Source: Bacteroidales bacterium
GTDB lineage: Bacteria > Bacteroidota > Bacteroidia > Bacteroidales > UBA932
Direction: 5' to 3'
Assembly (NCBI GenBank): GCA_017560825.1
Contig: JAFZED010000029.1
Span: forward strand, 1 to 44,060
DNA: 44,060 bases
Part shown: positions 1 through 8,600 of the stretch, piece by piece
Position numbering within the stretch: position 1 is the stretch's first letter
How the letters are laid out: each line of letters starts with the position of its first letter
Program-made: the position numbers and the translations under genes
The notes under the pieces: generated by a model
What the model was told of the DNA's origin: nothing
The model's input: the letters and a program-made list of their open reading frames with translations, nothing else
The model's database searches: none

Positions 1-153
1 AACGAGGTCACCCTTAGTCTTAACCACCTGAGCAAGGCGGCCGTCTACGAGAGCGAGCTCGTCGTTTGATACACCTGTCGCCTTAAGCGATACTGTAGCC
101 TTTGTGATGGCCTCCAGCTGTGTATATGTTTTCTGAAATGCCTTATTTGCCAT
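1..153 (-). CDS. atpB: V-type ATPase subunit B, N-terminal part (cut by window edge)
   Basis: The minus strand opens with ATG at 153-151 and reads 51 codons to the window edge without a stop. The translation begins MANKAFQKTYTQLEAITKAT and continues through GRLAQVVKTKGDLV, which matches the N-terminal beta-barrel domain of the non-catalytic B subunit of V/A-type ATPases. This subunit alternates with subunit A in the soluble head and couples ion flow to ATP turnover. Its start lies inside the end of the A-subunit gene (11-base overlap), the usual A-B order and a sign of translational coupling. The rest of the gene, and presumably the D, I and K subunits, lie outside the window to the left. Confidence 0.9.
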   Translation of the reverse strand, partial: MANKAFQKTYTQLEAITKATVSLKATGVSNDELALVDGRLAQVVKTKGDLV

Positions 154-1894
154 TGCTTAGAAGATTATTGAGTTTGTTCAGATTTTCGTGGAATCTTTCG
201 CTCTTGAACTCAGAGTAGTTCATCTGTCTGAGTGCGTTGATGAGCTCCTTGAAGAAGTTGCGGCACTCCTCGAAGTCCTCGAATGTGAAGTCGCGTTCGC
301 AGATGCCCATAACCAGCTCGAGCATATATTTCTGTCTTTCAAGCGGACAGAGTGCGTCGATGTCGTCGAATGCGTCCTGCTGGAGGATGACGAAGTCGAG
401 AAGCTCTGACTTCCAGAACACCTCGTGGTAGCTCATAGGCACACCGTCGTCACCGAGGATGTTGATCTGGTCGTTGGCCTCTTTACCCTTGCGCACGATG
501 TTCTTTGCGCGCTCTACCATCTCTACCCAACCCGGCATAATGGTTTCGTTGAGGTACTCGCGGATCTCAGGATACTCGAGATATTTTGAATATGAGTCGA
601 TAGGGTTGACAGCAGGGTAGCGCTTCTGGTCCGCACGGTTCTGCTCGAGAGCGTAGAAGCAGCGAGCTGCCTTCTTTGTAGACTCTGTCACAGGCTCCTT
701 GAGGTTACCGCCGGCTGGAGATACAGTTCCGATGAATGTTACCGCTCCTGTCTGACCGTTGTTCAGAACGACCATTCCGGCACGTGCGTAGAAGTTTGAG
801 ATGATTGCTGAAAGGTCCACTGGGAACGCATCTGCTCCAGGGAGCTCCTCCATACGGTTCGACATCTCTCGCAGAGCCTGTGCCCAACGTGAAGTCGAGT
901 CTGCAAGGAGAAGGACCTTCATACCCATTGCGCGGTAGTACTCGCAGATTGTCATCGCAGTGTAAACGGATGCCTCACGAGCTGCTACAGGCATATTAGA
1001 AGTGTTACAGATGATGGTTGTACGCTCCATAAGGTGGCGTCCTGTGTGTGGGTCGATGAGTTCAGGGAACTCAGCGAAGATCTCCACAACCTCGTTCGCA
1101 CGCTCACCGCAGGCTGCCATCACGATCACGTCAGCGTCTCCCTGCTTTGCAATCGCGTGCTGGAGCACTGTCTTACCGCAACCGAACGGACCAGGGATGA
1201 AGCCTGTACCGCCTTCTGCTATAGGGTTGAGGCTGTCGATTGCACGTACACCTGTCTCCATAATTCTTGATGGTCTCGGCTTGTCCTTGTAACCCTTGAC
1301 AGCCACCTTTACAGGCCACTTCTGCCACATAGTCACATTTACGTCTTCGCCTTCTGCGTTTGTGAGGACTGCAACCACCTTGTCGATGTTGTACTGTCCT
1401 GCCTCAGCCACTGACTTTACAGTGTACTCGCCCTTGAATGCGAACGGAACCATAATCTTGTGAGGAAGCCATCCTTCCTTCACTTCTCCGAGCCAGTCTG
1501 CAGCGACTACCTTGTCGCCAGGCTTTGCAATCGGTGTGAAATCCCAAAGTTTCTCGTGGTTGAGAGGGTCGGTGTACTCACCTTTCTTAAGGAATACGCC
1601 TGTCATTGTGGTGAGGTCGTTCTGAAGACCGTCGTAGCTGCTTGAGAGGAGGCCTGGGCCGAGGGTTGCCTCGAGCATTCTGTCCTCGAACTCCACTACG
1701 TCACCGTTCTTGAGTCCACGGGTGCTTTCGAACACCTGTACTGCGGCATTCTTACCGTTCACCTTGATGACCTCAGCCATAAGCTTTGTGTCACCTACGG
1801 TGATGAAGCAGATCTCATTCTGCGACACCGGTCCGTTGGCCTCTACAGTCACAAGGTTTGAAACGATACCCGTAACTTTTCCAGTTGTTTTCAT
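143..1894 (-). CDS. atpA: V-type ATPase catalytic subunit A
   Basis: This 583-residue protein has the length and domain order of the V/A-ATPase catalytic A subunit: an N-terminal beta-barrel (about 1-75), the bulge or non-homologous region (about 110-190, with GPGLLSSSYDGLQ just before it), the nucleotide-binding domain and a helical C-terminal domain. The P-loop is GPFGCGKT near residue 236, followed by the GERANEVVEIFAEFPEL segment, LLLADSTSRWAQALRE and the SPAGGNLKEPVTE segment, all family hallmarks. It hydrolyses or makes ATP in the soluble head of the membrane rotary pump, which in anaerobes often moves Na+ or H+. It is the third gene of the leftward operon, 19 bases after the DUF2764 gene, and overlaps atpB by 11 bases. 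Confidence 0.97.
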   Translation of the reverse strand: MKTTGKVTGIVSNLVTVEANGPVSQNEICFITVGDTKLMAEVIKVNGKNAAVQVFESTRGLKNGDVVEFEDRMLEATLGPGLLSSSYDGLQNDLTTMTGVFLKKGEYTDPLNHEKLWDFTPIAKPGDKVVAADWLGEVKEGWLPHKIMVPFAFKGEYTVKSVAEAGQYNIDKVVAVLTNAEGEDVNVTMWQKWPVKVAVKGYKDKPRPSRIMETGVRAIDSLNPIAEGGTGFIPGPFGCGKTVLQHAIAKQGDADVIVMAACGERANEVVEIFAEFPELIDPHTGRHLMERTTIICNTSNMPVAAREASVYTAMTICEYYRAMGMKVLLLADSTSRWAQALREMSNRMEELPGADAFPVDLSAIISNFYARAGMVVLNNGQTGAVTFIGTVSPAGGNLKEPVTESTKKAARCFYALEQNRADQKRYPAVNPIDSYSKYLEYPEIREYLNETIMPGWVEMVERAKNIVRKGKEANDQINILGDDGVPMSYHEVFWKSELLDFVILQQDAFDDIDALCPLERQKYMLELVMGICERDFTFEDFEECRNFFKELINALRQMNYSEFKSERFHENLNKLNNLLSNGK

Positions 1895-1913
1895 ATAGAT
1901 AATTGTTATTTGT

Positions 1914-2543
1914 TTATTCTGTGTATTCTACTCCCTTGAATGTGCCGCGAATCTCGTCAACAAGCTTCTTGAACATTGCGCGTCCTGTCTCCTCGTCGAG
2001 GATGAGCCATCTGCGGATGATCATCATCTTCACCATCACTCCGAGGATCTTGTCGAAGTTCAGGTAGTCAAAGAGCGTCAGTTCGTCGATCTTGTCCCAG
2101 TAGAGGTCGTCAATGCCTCTTTCTCTGGCGAGGATGTCGTGGCCTTCAAGGATGCTCTGCAACTTTGCAGACTCCTTGAATTCCGGTTCCTCCGGTTCAA
2201 GGCCGGTCTCTTCTGCCTCAGGATCTCTGAGAGAGAGGACATCCTTTTCAGGATCTCTTCCCAGGGCCTGGTTCAGGTACCTTACCTTCTGGTTGCGCAC
2301 GTTGAGGTCGAATTGGAAGAATTCCCTGATGAATCCGAGCCTGTGTGCCAACGCCTCCTTGTAGAGTTCGGGACCGATCTGATCCTTGTCGAAACCCTTC
2401 ACGATGAAGTCGAGGACCTTGTTGTCCTTCTCGGACAAAAGTTCCCTGACCTGATCCAGGTACTCGTCAAGGCTCTTCTCACCCTGTCTCCAGTCCGGAG
2501 TGAAGTCGGGAAGACCTGCTATTATGTATACGTAGTTGTTCAT
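1914..2543 (-). CDS. DUF2764 family protein of the V-ATPase operon
   Basis: This 209-residue protein starts MNNYVYIIAGLPDFTPDW, the signature opening of the DUF2764 family found between the E and A subunit genes in Bacteroidota V-ATPase operons. It has no signal peptide or membrane segment and looks alpha-helical and acidic (many Glu/Asp runs around residues 105-130). Its position resembles that of subunit C, the small socket subunit linking stator and rotor, which is otherwise missing from this gene order, so a divergent C-like role is a reasonable inference but not shown. Its start codon shares one base with the atpE stop (TAATG arrangement), so the two are almost certainly translated together. 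Confidence 0.85.
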   Translation of the reverse strand: MNNYVYIIAGLPDFTPDWRQGEKSLDEYLDQVRELLSEKDNKVLDFIVKGFDKDQIGPELYKEALAHRLGFIREFFQFDLNVRNQKVRYLNQALGRDPEKDVLSLRDPEAEETGLEPEEPEFKESAKLQSILEGHDILARERGIDDLYWDKIDELTLFDYLNFDKILGVMVKMMIIRRWLILDEETGRAMFKKLVDEIRGTFKGVEYTE

Positions 2544-3148
2544 TATCCGAAGAGGAGTTTCTTGGTAGTTGGTCTTAAGTACTCAGAGATGAGCTGGTTG
2601 AATGTCTCCTCAGTGAAGCTGATGAAGTAGCTGCCCTCCTTAGGACCGATCTTGAAGCCGCCGGAAACCTTCTTTGAGAAAGAAGCCTCTACGCCAGCGT
2701 TGAGAATGGTTGCGAGCTCCTTTGTCACGAATGGCTCAAGGTCCTTCTTGAGGCTCTCAGGGAGGATGAGCGCGAGCTCTACAGGTCCGTCAGTAGTGAA
2801 CTTCTCAGCTACAGCCTTGATGATCTCCTTGATGAAGTCAGGAGTAGAGAGAGCCTTCTTCACTGCCTCGTCAGTCATCTTGCCCACGATGAGGGTCTCG
2901 ATGTCCTTTCTTGTAGCTGCAATGCTCTGGCTTGCCGCCATCTTCACGTCTGAAGCTGTCTTGGTCTTGACCTCCTCAGCCTGTTTCTGTGCTGCAGCAA
3001 GAATCTGCGCAGCCTCTGCCTGGGCCTTGGCAACGATCTCCTCAGCCTGTGCCTTTGCTTTAGCAAGAATTTCTTCGCCTTCCTGCTTGCCTTTTGACAG
3101 TCCCTCATTGTAGAGTTTGTCTGTCAATTCCTGCAATTTGTTCTGCAT
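2543..3148 (-). CDS. atpE: V-type ATPase subunit E (peripheral stalk)
   Basis: This 201-residue protein is strongly helical and charged in its first 110 residues, rich in Ala, Lys, Glu and Gln with repeated AKAQAEEIVAKAQAEA-like heptads. This is the long coiled coil expected of the E subunit in the peripheral stator stalk. The C-terminal half (about 115-201) would form the globular domain that clamps the A/B head. It is the first gene of the leftward operon, preceded by a good Bacteroidota promoter about 45 bases upstream. The stop overlaps the following DUF2764 start by one base. The family is weakly conserved in sequence, so the call rests on composition, size and operon position together. 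Confidence 0.85.
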   Translation of the reverse strand: MQNKLQELTDKLYNEGLSKGKQEGEEILAKAKAQAEEIVAKAQAEAAQILAAAQKQAEEVKTKTASDVKMAASQSIAATRKDIETLIVGKMTDEAVKKALSTPDFIKEIIKAVAEKFTTDGPVELALILPESLKKDLEPFVTKELATILNAGVEASFSKKVSGGFKIGPKEGSYFISFTEETFNQLISEYLRPTTKKLLFG

Positions 3149-3193
3149 AGTGAAATAAAGTTATATGTGATTATATTTTATATTCTCAATCTT

Positions 3194-3225
3194 GCAAAAA
3201 TAGTAATAATAAGCCGAGAAAACAA
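3194..3225 (-). promoter_or_regulatory. Promoter of the V-ATPase operon
   Basis: On the minus strand a TTG (3225-3223) is followed after exactly 20 bases by TATTTTTG (3201-3194 region), matching the Bacteroidota housekeeping consensus (-33 TTG/TTTG, -7 TAnnTTTG). It lies about 45 bases before the atpE start, and nothing else upstream could drive the operon. Confidence 0.65.
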
Positions 3226-3411
3226 TCAATTTTTAATCAAAAATCAAATATTTCCTTAACAATTGTAGCAGCCGTGAATGTTGTGTGCGTCAGCCCATAC
3301 CCCACGAGTGAAAACCTCTAAGGATATAGTATCGAGATAAGTGTCAGTCATCCTCTTTTCGTATTCAGTTATCGCCAGAGCGGAGATAAAGACAGCCCGC
3401 CTATTATGCGC

Positions 3412-3605
3412 CGACGCAAGTTTTTTGCGCGATTCCCTTGTGTCGCTGTGCCCCTCTCGCACAAAGTGCTGCCTTACTGCTTTCGACGCAAACTTTTGGC
3501 TCCGAAACCTTGCATCGCTGCTCTCATCTTGTACAAAGTGTCGCCTTCCAGTTTGCGACGCAAGTTTTTTGAACGATTTCCTTGCGTCGCTGCATTTTTG
3601 ATAGC
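3412..3605. repeat. 72-bp tandem repeat, about 2.7 copies, each with a hairpin
   Basis: Copies begin at 3412, 3484 and 3556, exactly 72 bases apart; the third copy fades after about 45-50 bases. Each copy opens with an inverted repeat of 34 bases whose arms are CGACGCAAG and CTTGCGTCG (perfect in copy 3 at 3556-3589; one or two changes in copies 1 and 2 at 3412-3445 and 3484-3517). A second shared block reads ACAAAGTG near the end of copies 1 and 2. Because 72 is a multiple of three, an open frame runs through the array, but the repeat looks like a DNA- or RNA-level structure. Too few and too long units for a CRISPR. Confidence 0.75.
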
Positions 3606-3614
3606 TCTGTCTGG

Positions 3615-3727
3615 ACCACTGTGACGTTTTTGCCGCAAAATATGACACAGTGGTTGCCAAAATGACGTCAAAATGTGCTTTTAGGCTACCACTGCGTCGA
3701 TTATAGGTATATAAATGACACAGTGGT
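3615..3727. repeat. Two consecutive ACCACTG hairpins
   Basis: The first hairpin (3615-3654) has perfect 9-base arms ACCACTGTG and CACAGTGGT. The second (3688-3727) has 11-base arms ACCACTGCGTC and GACACAGTGGT with one mismatch. They follow directly on the 72-bp array and have similar size (40 bases each), so they look like two copies of one small palindromic unit. No T-tract follows either, so they are not evident terminators. Confidence 0.6.
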
Positions 3728-3773
3728 TTGCGAAGATCACAGTAGTCTTTGACCGAGACGCTCTGCAATCGCA

Positions 3774-3904
3774 CAAAGCAGTCAGTGCGAACCCTTTGGG
3801 TTTCGTTCGCGCTGACTGCTTTGAATCGACGGCCCTGCTTTCGGCCGTCGATGGTGTGCAGTAAGCCTAAGCCGTGGTCGGTCGTCATATTTGCCGACCA
3901 CGGC
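3774..3904 (+). repeat. Three-hairpin element, copy A
   Basis: Three stem-loops follow one another. The first (3774-3823) has 19-base arms with one mismatch, CAAAGCAGTCAGTGCGAAC against GTTCGCGCTGACTGCTTTG, and a loop that can itself pair (AACCC with GGGTT). The second (3825-3852) has perfect 10-base arms ATCGACGGCC and GGCCGTCGAT. The third (3871-3904) has perfect 11-base arms GCCGTGGTCGG and CCGACCACGGC. A relative in reverse orientation lies at 43075-43201, with the same order of stems and several compensating changes. It could be a structured RNA or a dispersed palindromic repeat; I cannot tell which. Confidence 0.7.
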
Positions 3905-3958
3905 TTGGACTAATGATTTGTCACGGCACCTATTGTACATAATGACATACTCGCAATA

Positions 3959-3982
3959 CCTGTAGTACAACCTGTAGTACAC
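3959..3982. repeat. 12-bp tandem duplication
   Basis: The 12-mer CCTGTAGTACAA is followed at once by CCTGTAGTACAC. The surrounding stretch from 3905 to 4150 holds no gene I can support. The repeat sits inside the possible small mobile element. Confidence 0.5.
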
Positions 3983-4154
3983 GAAAGCCGCGTTTTTATG
4001 TACCACCACTCTCAAAAACACATCATATTTGACCATTTTGGCAACCGCTGGTACACGGATAAGGCCTTTCTGTGTATAACGCTATATTGGGGACCAGCTG
4101 CTAAATCACCTGGCTAGCGCTCAAATACCAGATACACAGCGACTTAGGTTAGAT

Positions 4155-4178
4155 GCCTGCTGTCAAGATGCAGCAGGC
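4155..4178. repeat. GCCTGCTG hairpin, copy 1
   Basis: Perfect 8-base arms GCCTGCTG and CAGCAGGC surround an 8-base loop. A related hairpin with the same orientation and a shared right flank (TTAAGT about ten bases downstream) occurs at 42941-42968, in the other gene-poor stretch. No T-tract follows. The remaining bases from 4180 to 4400 show no gene or recognisable site. Confidence 0.55.
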
Positions 4179-4401
4179 GTTTGGTTTAAGTTGCTGAATA
4201 TTAGGTGGTTGTGGTTTCGGATGTTGGGGCGCGGAATGTGTGAGGGCCATAATGAGCAAATCACGCAGACTCCTCCGCAATCTCAGCCATCATCCCAATA
4301 TAATCATCAATCTCTGTCCTCCGACCATATAATGAAAGGATACTACATCCCGAGGAAAGAAACGGTGTGGGTTCTGGACACGCAAACACATTATCAATAT
4401 A

Positions 4402-4514
4402 CGAGCTGAGCAAAAAATACCCCCAATCTTTGTCCAGCTCGGGCTATTAATGGCCATTTTGCCCGGTTTCATAACGAGCTGAGCAAAGAATATACGATAT
4501 TTTCGTCCAGCTCG
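4402..4514. repeat. Two 40-bp CGAGCTG hairpins, 73 bases apart
   Basis: Two 40-base palindromic units occupy 4402-4441 and 4475-4514. Each begins CGAGCTGAGCAAA and ends TTTGTCCAGCTCG or TTCGTCCAGCTCG, so that CGAGCTG pairs with CAGCTCG and the inner AAA with TTT. The unit spacing of 73 bases is close to the 72-base period of the array at 3412, although the sequences differ. The stretch between them has no gene. Confidence 0.65.
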
Positions 4515-4579
4515 TGCATTGGTATCGAGACGCATAATTTGCCCGATATCTGATAGAGGTCCAAACAGGTCTGTTATTC

Positions 4580-4623
4580 CCAAAAGAAAAGAGACTAATC
4601 AGTCGTATTGACTTTTTAGTCTC
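4580..4623 (-). terminator. Intrinsic terminator after metF
   Basis: On the minus strand, GAGACTAA and TTAGTCTC (4623-4591) form an 8-base stem, followed by TTTTCTTTT. It lies about 25 bases after the metF stop, where a terminator for the leftward operon is expected. Confidence 0.7.
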
Positions 4624-4647
4624 ATCAAATGTATATGCGTCTATGTG

Positions 4648-5607
4648 CTAGAAGCACTCGCGGAGGATGTTTACGATGTTGCCGGATTTGCCCATTGTGT
4701 AGAAGTGGACTGCTGGGGCGCCGTGGGCGATGAGGTCCTTGCATTGGGCTGTACACCATTCTGTGCCGATCTGGTAGACCTTGTCTTTGCTGTCTCCGGC
4801 TTTGGCAATCTCCCGGGTGAGCTCGAGCGGGATGTCGAGGGAGAAAGCTTCAGGAAGGACGCTTATCTGACGGGAGGTAGAGATCGGCTTGAGACCCGGG
4901 ATGATCGGAACTGTGATTCCGGCAGCACGGCATTTGTCCACGAAGTCGTAGTAGACCTGGTTGTCAAAGAACATCTGTGTGATGATGTAGTCGGCGCCGG
5001 CATCGATTTTCTTCTTGAGGTTGGCGATGTCGGTCTCGATGTTCGGTGCCTCGAAGTGCTTTTCGGGATAGGCGCCGACGCCGATACAGAAGAACCTGTC
5101 GTCTGTTTCAAGGCCACGGCTTCTTCTGTAGGAACTGCTTCCCTGGTAGCTGCGGATGCCTTCTACCAGTTCGCTGGCGTACCTGTAGCCTCCCGGAGTA
5201 GGGGAGAATCGCTTTTCGCCTGTCATACTGTCGCCTCTGAGGGCAACAAGGTTGTTGATCCCCAGAAAGGCCATATTGTCAAGCCTGCTTTGGATTTCCT
5301 CGACGGTGTTGCCGCCGCAGATCAGGTGCGGAACCACTTCTACGTCATATTCGGACATAATGGCAGCACATACTGTGGTCTCGCTGATGCGGTTGCGCAC
5401 CATATGCCTGCTGAAACTTCCGTCAGGTTCCTCCCTGAATTCGAACTCGTCCCTGTGGCTTGTGACGTTGATATATTTGGGCTTGAACTCCATAAATGGA
5501 GCTATGCTTTCAAGGAGTTCGTTCTTGGTGATGCCTCTCAGGGGCGGAACTATTTCGATCGAAGGGAAGGCCTTCGTGCTTTGGGTCAGGATTTCGGATA
5601 CTTTCAT
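4648..5607 (-). CDS. metF: Methylenetetrahydrofolate reductase
   Basis: This 319-residue protein reduces 5,10-methylenetetrahydrofolate to 5-methyltetrahydrofolate with an FAD cofactor, supplying the methyl donor used by MetH. It shows the MetF TIM-barrel pattern: FPSIEIVPPLRG near the start (with the catalytic Glu of the SxEIxPP strand), INVTSHRDEFEF, VVPHLICGGNT, LGINNLVALRGDS and AGADYIITQMFFDN, and the IIPGLKPI strand. Length is slightly above the bacterial MetF of about 295 residues. It begins 10 bases after the metH stop, so the two are co-transcribed and their products act in sequence. A terminator lies just downstream. Confidence 0.95.
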   Translation of the reverse strand: MKVSEILTQSTKAFPSIEIVPPLRGITKNELLESIAPFMEFKPKYINVTSHRDEFEFREEPDGSFSRHMVRNRISETTVCAAIMSEYDVEVVPHLICGGNTVEEIQSRLDNMAFLGINNLVALRGDSMTGEKRFSPTPGGYRYASELVEGIRSYQGSSSYRRSRGLETDDRFFCIGVGAYPEKHFEAPNIETDIANLKKKIDAGADYIITQMFFDNQVYYDFVDKCRAAGITVPIIPGLKPISTSRQISVLPEAFSLDIPLELTREIAKAGDSKDKVYQIGTEWCTAQCKDLIAHGAPAVHFYTMGKSGNIVNILRECF

Positions 5608-5617
5608 AGTGTTGTAA

Positions 5618-8600
5618 TTATTTCAGCAGGTGGCTCAGGAAGCGGCGGGCTGTCTGCTCGTCCATTCCTCGGCGCACCGAGTAGTCATCGTACTGTTTCT
5701 GCGAGATGTGCCTGATGTCAGGATATTTAGCGTCAGGGTGCATAAATATAAGGCCGCTGATGCAGGACTCCGGCTGCATAGCGTAACTCTCTGTCAGCTT
5801 GATCTGAAGCCTGTCTCCTTCAGGAAGCAGCTCGAAGATGTCGCGCTTGAGGGTGTGGTCCGGGCAGCTTGCATAGCCGGCTGCAGGTTTGATGAGCTTT
5901 GAGCCCTCTTTCATATTCTCCTTCAGACGTGCGTCCAGCCAGCTTGAGGCTGCCTCGGCAACTGTCAGACGGACTGTACGGCCCACCAGGTCTTCATACT
6001 TGTTGCTGCAGGCCGGACAGCAGCAGCCTTCCTCGTGTGCGTCATTTGCCTTCACGCTGATGGCGAACACTCCGAAAGGGGAAGTCTTTCCGCTGCCAGA
6101 AGGGATCACGAAGTCGCTCAGTGACAGCATATCTCCGCTTTCCTGCCTCATCATCGGGAGTCTTCTTTCACCAATAGGTGTCTTTATGACTATGTCATCC
6201 TTGTCAGAAGATGCGTTGTAGAACTGCACTGCAAGCCTGATCTTGAAGGCGGCAAGGTCGAGTTCCGCTTCTGCATCTCTTCGCAGCTGCATAAGCTCGG
6301 CGACCTCAGGTACCGCACTGCCGTAGCGGACACCCCAGATTGCGTGCAGCATCTTCCAGTCGAAGTAAGGAATGATTTCCTCGACAGGGATCTCCATATA
6401 GCCGATACTCTCCGGAAGGCTCTCCGAATAAGTTTCGGCTGCAAAACCCTCTGTCTTCATCTTCCATTCAACCTTTGTCTCCTTTGCCTGTCGGGACTGG
6501 TATAGTCCCTGGATCCTGGCCTGTTCTTCGTGCTGTTCTTTCTCAAATGCTGTCTTGTCCATCATATATTTCTTAGCCATTACTGCTGCCGCAGAAGCGT
6601 CAGCTCCGTGGAATACGTGCCCATATAAAGGCGCGAGCTTCACTGCCGTGTGCAGGGCGGATGTGGTTGCACCACCGACCATCAGAGGAGTAGTCATCCC
6701 CCTTGCCGCCATATCCCTGCATATTTCTTCCATCTGGTAGAGTGACGGTGTTATCAGGCCGCTGACTGCGATGATGTCGGCGCCGACCTTCTGTGCCTGG
6801 TCGAGGATGGTCTCCTTGTCTACCATCACTCCAAGGTCGTGGACGTCGAATCCGTTGCAGGTCAGCACAATGCCTGTGATGTTCTTGCCGATGTCGTGAA
6901 CGTCTCCCTTTACTGTCGCAATCACCACTACAGGCCTGTCAGATGCTGATTCCTTGTCGTCCATATATGGCTCGAGAACGCTGACCGCATCCTTCATTAT
7001 CTTGGCAGACTTGACTACCTGAGGGAGGAACATCTTGCCTTCTCCAAAGAGGATACCCACAGCTTCCATACCCTGCATAAGAGGGCCTTCGATGACCTTG
7101 AGGGCGGTTCCGTGCTTTTCGAGTGCCTCTTTCAGATCATTCTCGAGGTGATCTGAATTGCCTTTTATCAGAGCATTCTTGAGGCGGTCTTCGACGGATC
7201 CCCGATGACTTGTGTCAGCCTGGGTGTCTCCGGAAATGTTGCCGGAACCTGTCTGCGCCGCTGCTTCTTCCTTCATTCGGGCTGCCTTTTCGATAAGTCT
7301 TTCAGTAGCTTCCGGGTCGCGGTTGAATATTACATCTTCAACACATTTCAGGAGCTCCGGTTCGATCTGGTCGTAGACCTGAAGCATTGACGGGTTGACG
7401 ATCGCCATATCCATTCCGGCCTGGATGGCGTGGTAGAGGAAGGCCGAATGCATTGCCTCGCGCACTGCATTATTGCCTCTGAATGAGAATGACAGGTTGG
7501 AGACTCCACCTGACGTCAGTGCTCCCGGGAGATTCTCCTTGATCCATCTGACAGCTTCTATAAAGTCGATTGCGTATTTGGAGTGTTCCTCGATACCTGT
7601 TCCGATGGAGAGGATGTTTACGTCGAATATTATGTCCTGAGGTGCCATTCCGGCCTTCTCCGTCAGAAGCCTGTAGGCCCTTTCGCATATTTCTATCTTT
7701 CTCTGGTAGGTGGTAGCCTGCCCCTCTTCGTCGAATGCCATCACCACCACGGCTGCTCCGAAAGACTTCAGTGCCCTTGCCTTTTCCAGGAATGCCTCGT
7801 CTCCTTCCTTCAGACTGATGGAATTCACGATGCATTTGCCCTGGGCGTTCTTCAAGCCCGCGAGGATGGTCTCCCAATGCGAAGAGTCAATCATCAGGGC
7901 AGCCTTCGCTACCGCAGGATCATTGGATATATAGCGGATGAAGCGCTCCATCTCCTTTGTACTGTCGAGCATAGCGTCGTCCATATTTATATCTATCACA
8001 GACGCGCCGTCCTCGATCTGTTTTGCAGCTATCTGGAGGGCTTCATCGTACTTTCCTTCTGCAATAAGACGTGCAAATTTCCTTGAGCCGGCTACGTTGG
8101 TCCTTTCACCGACGTTTGTGAAGTTATTTCGTTTCAGGTCCACTGTCACGGCCTCGAGACCGCTTACCTTGAGGGCAGAAGCCTCTGCATCTTCCGGCAG
8201 TTGATGAGCCGTCAGCCCGGCGACAGCCTCGGCAATTGCCTTTATATGCGCCGGCGTCGTTCCGCAGCAGCCTCCCACTATATTCACGAGCCCTTTTGAC
8301 GCCATTGCCCTGACCTGAGTGGCCATATCCTCTGGCGTCTGGTCGTAACCTCCCATTTCGTTAGGAAGTCCGGCATTAGGGTAGCAGCTGACGCCGCATC
8401 TGCACCATCTGTTTATGTCTTCCACAAGCGGCTGAAGTTCAGCGGCTCCGAGCGAACAGTTAAGTCCGAACGAGAGGATGGGGTAGTGCATTACCGAAGT
8501 GTAGAAAGCTTCCAAGGTCTGGCCTGTGAGTGTGCGCCCGCTCCTGTCTCCGACTGATACTGAGATCATTACAGGGACAACTTCGCCTCTTTCATCATTG

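Larger units (their letters stand above)
3648..4050. mobile_element. Possible small non-autonomous element with terminal inverted repeats
   Basis: The 17-base end CAGTGGTTGCCAAAATG (3648-3664) recurs inverted as CATTTTGGCAACCGCTG (4034-4050) with one mismatch, and weaker similarity continues inward for another 10 or so bases. The roughly 400-base interval contains no convincing gene but encloses the three-hairpin element at 3774-3904. This is the layout of a miniature inverted-repeat transposable element. I see no clear target-site duplication outside the ends, and one end overlaps an ACCACTG hairpin, so the assignment is tentative. Confidence 0.35.

Noticed and set aside
3412-3605. CRISPR array
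   Set aside because: Only about 2.7 units of 72 bases without distinct spacers; no cas genes in the window.
3256-3888. 210-codon open frame on the minus strand through the 72-bp array
   Set aside because: It exists because the repeat unit is a multiple of three; the repeated residues come from both arms of the same palindromes, it covers several hairpins, and it has no recognisable domain.
3905-4400. tRNA or other standard RNA gene in the left gap
   Set aside because: No cloverleaf or T-loop (GTTCRANYC) pattern could be fitted; the same is true for the right gap.
4645-5715. 356-codon plus-strand frame
   Set aside because: It is antisense to metF and the end of metH, which are clear genes; it shows no domain.
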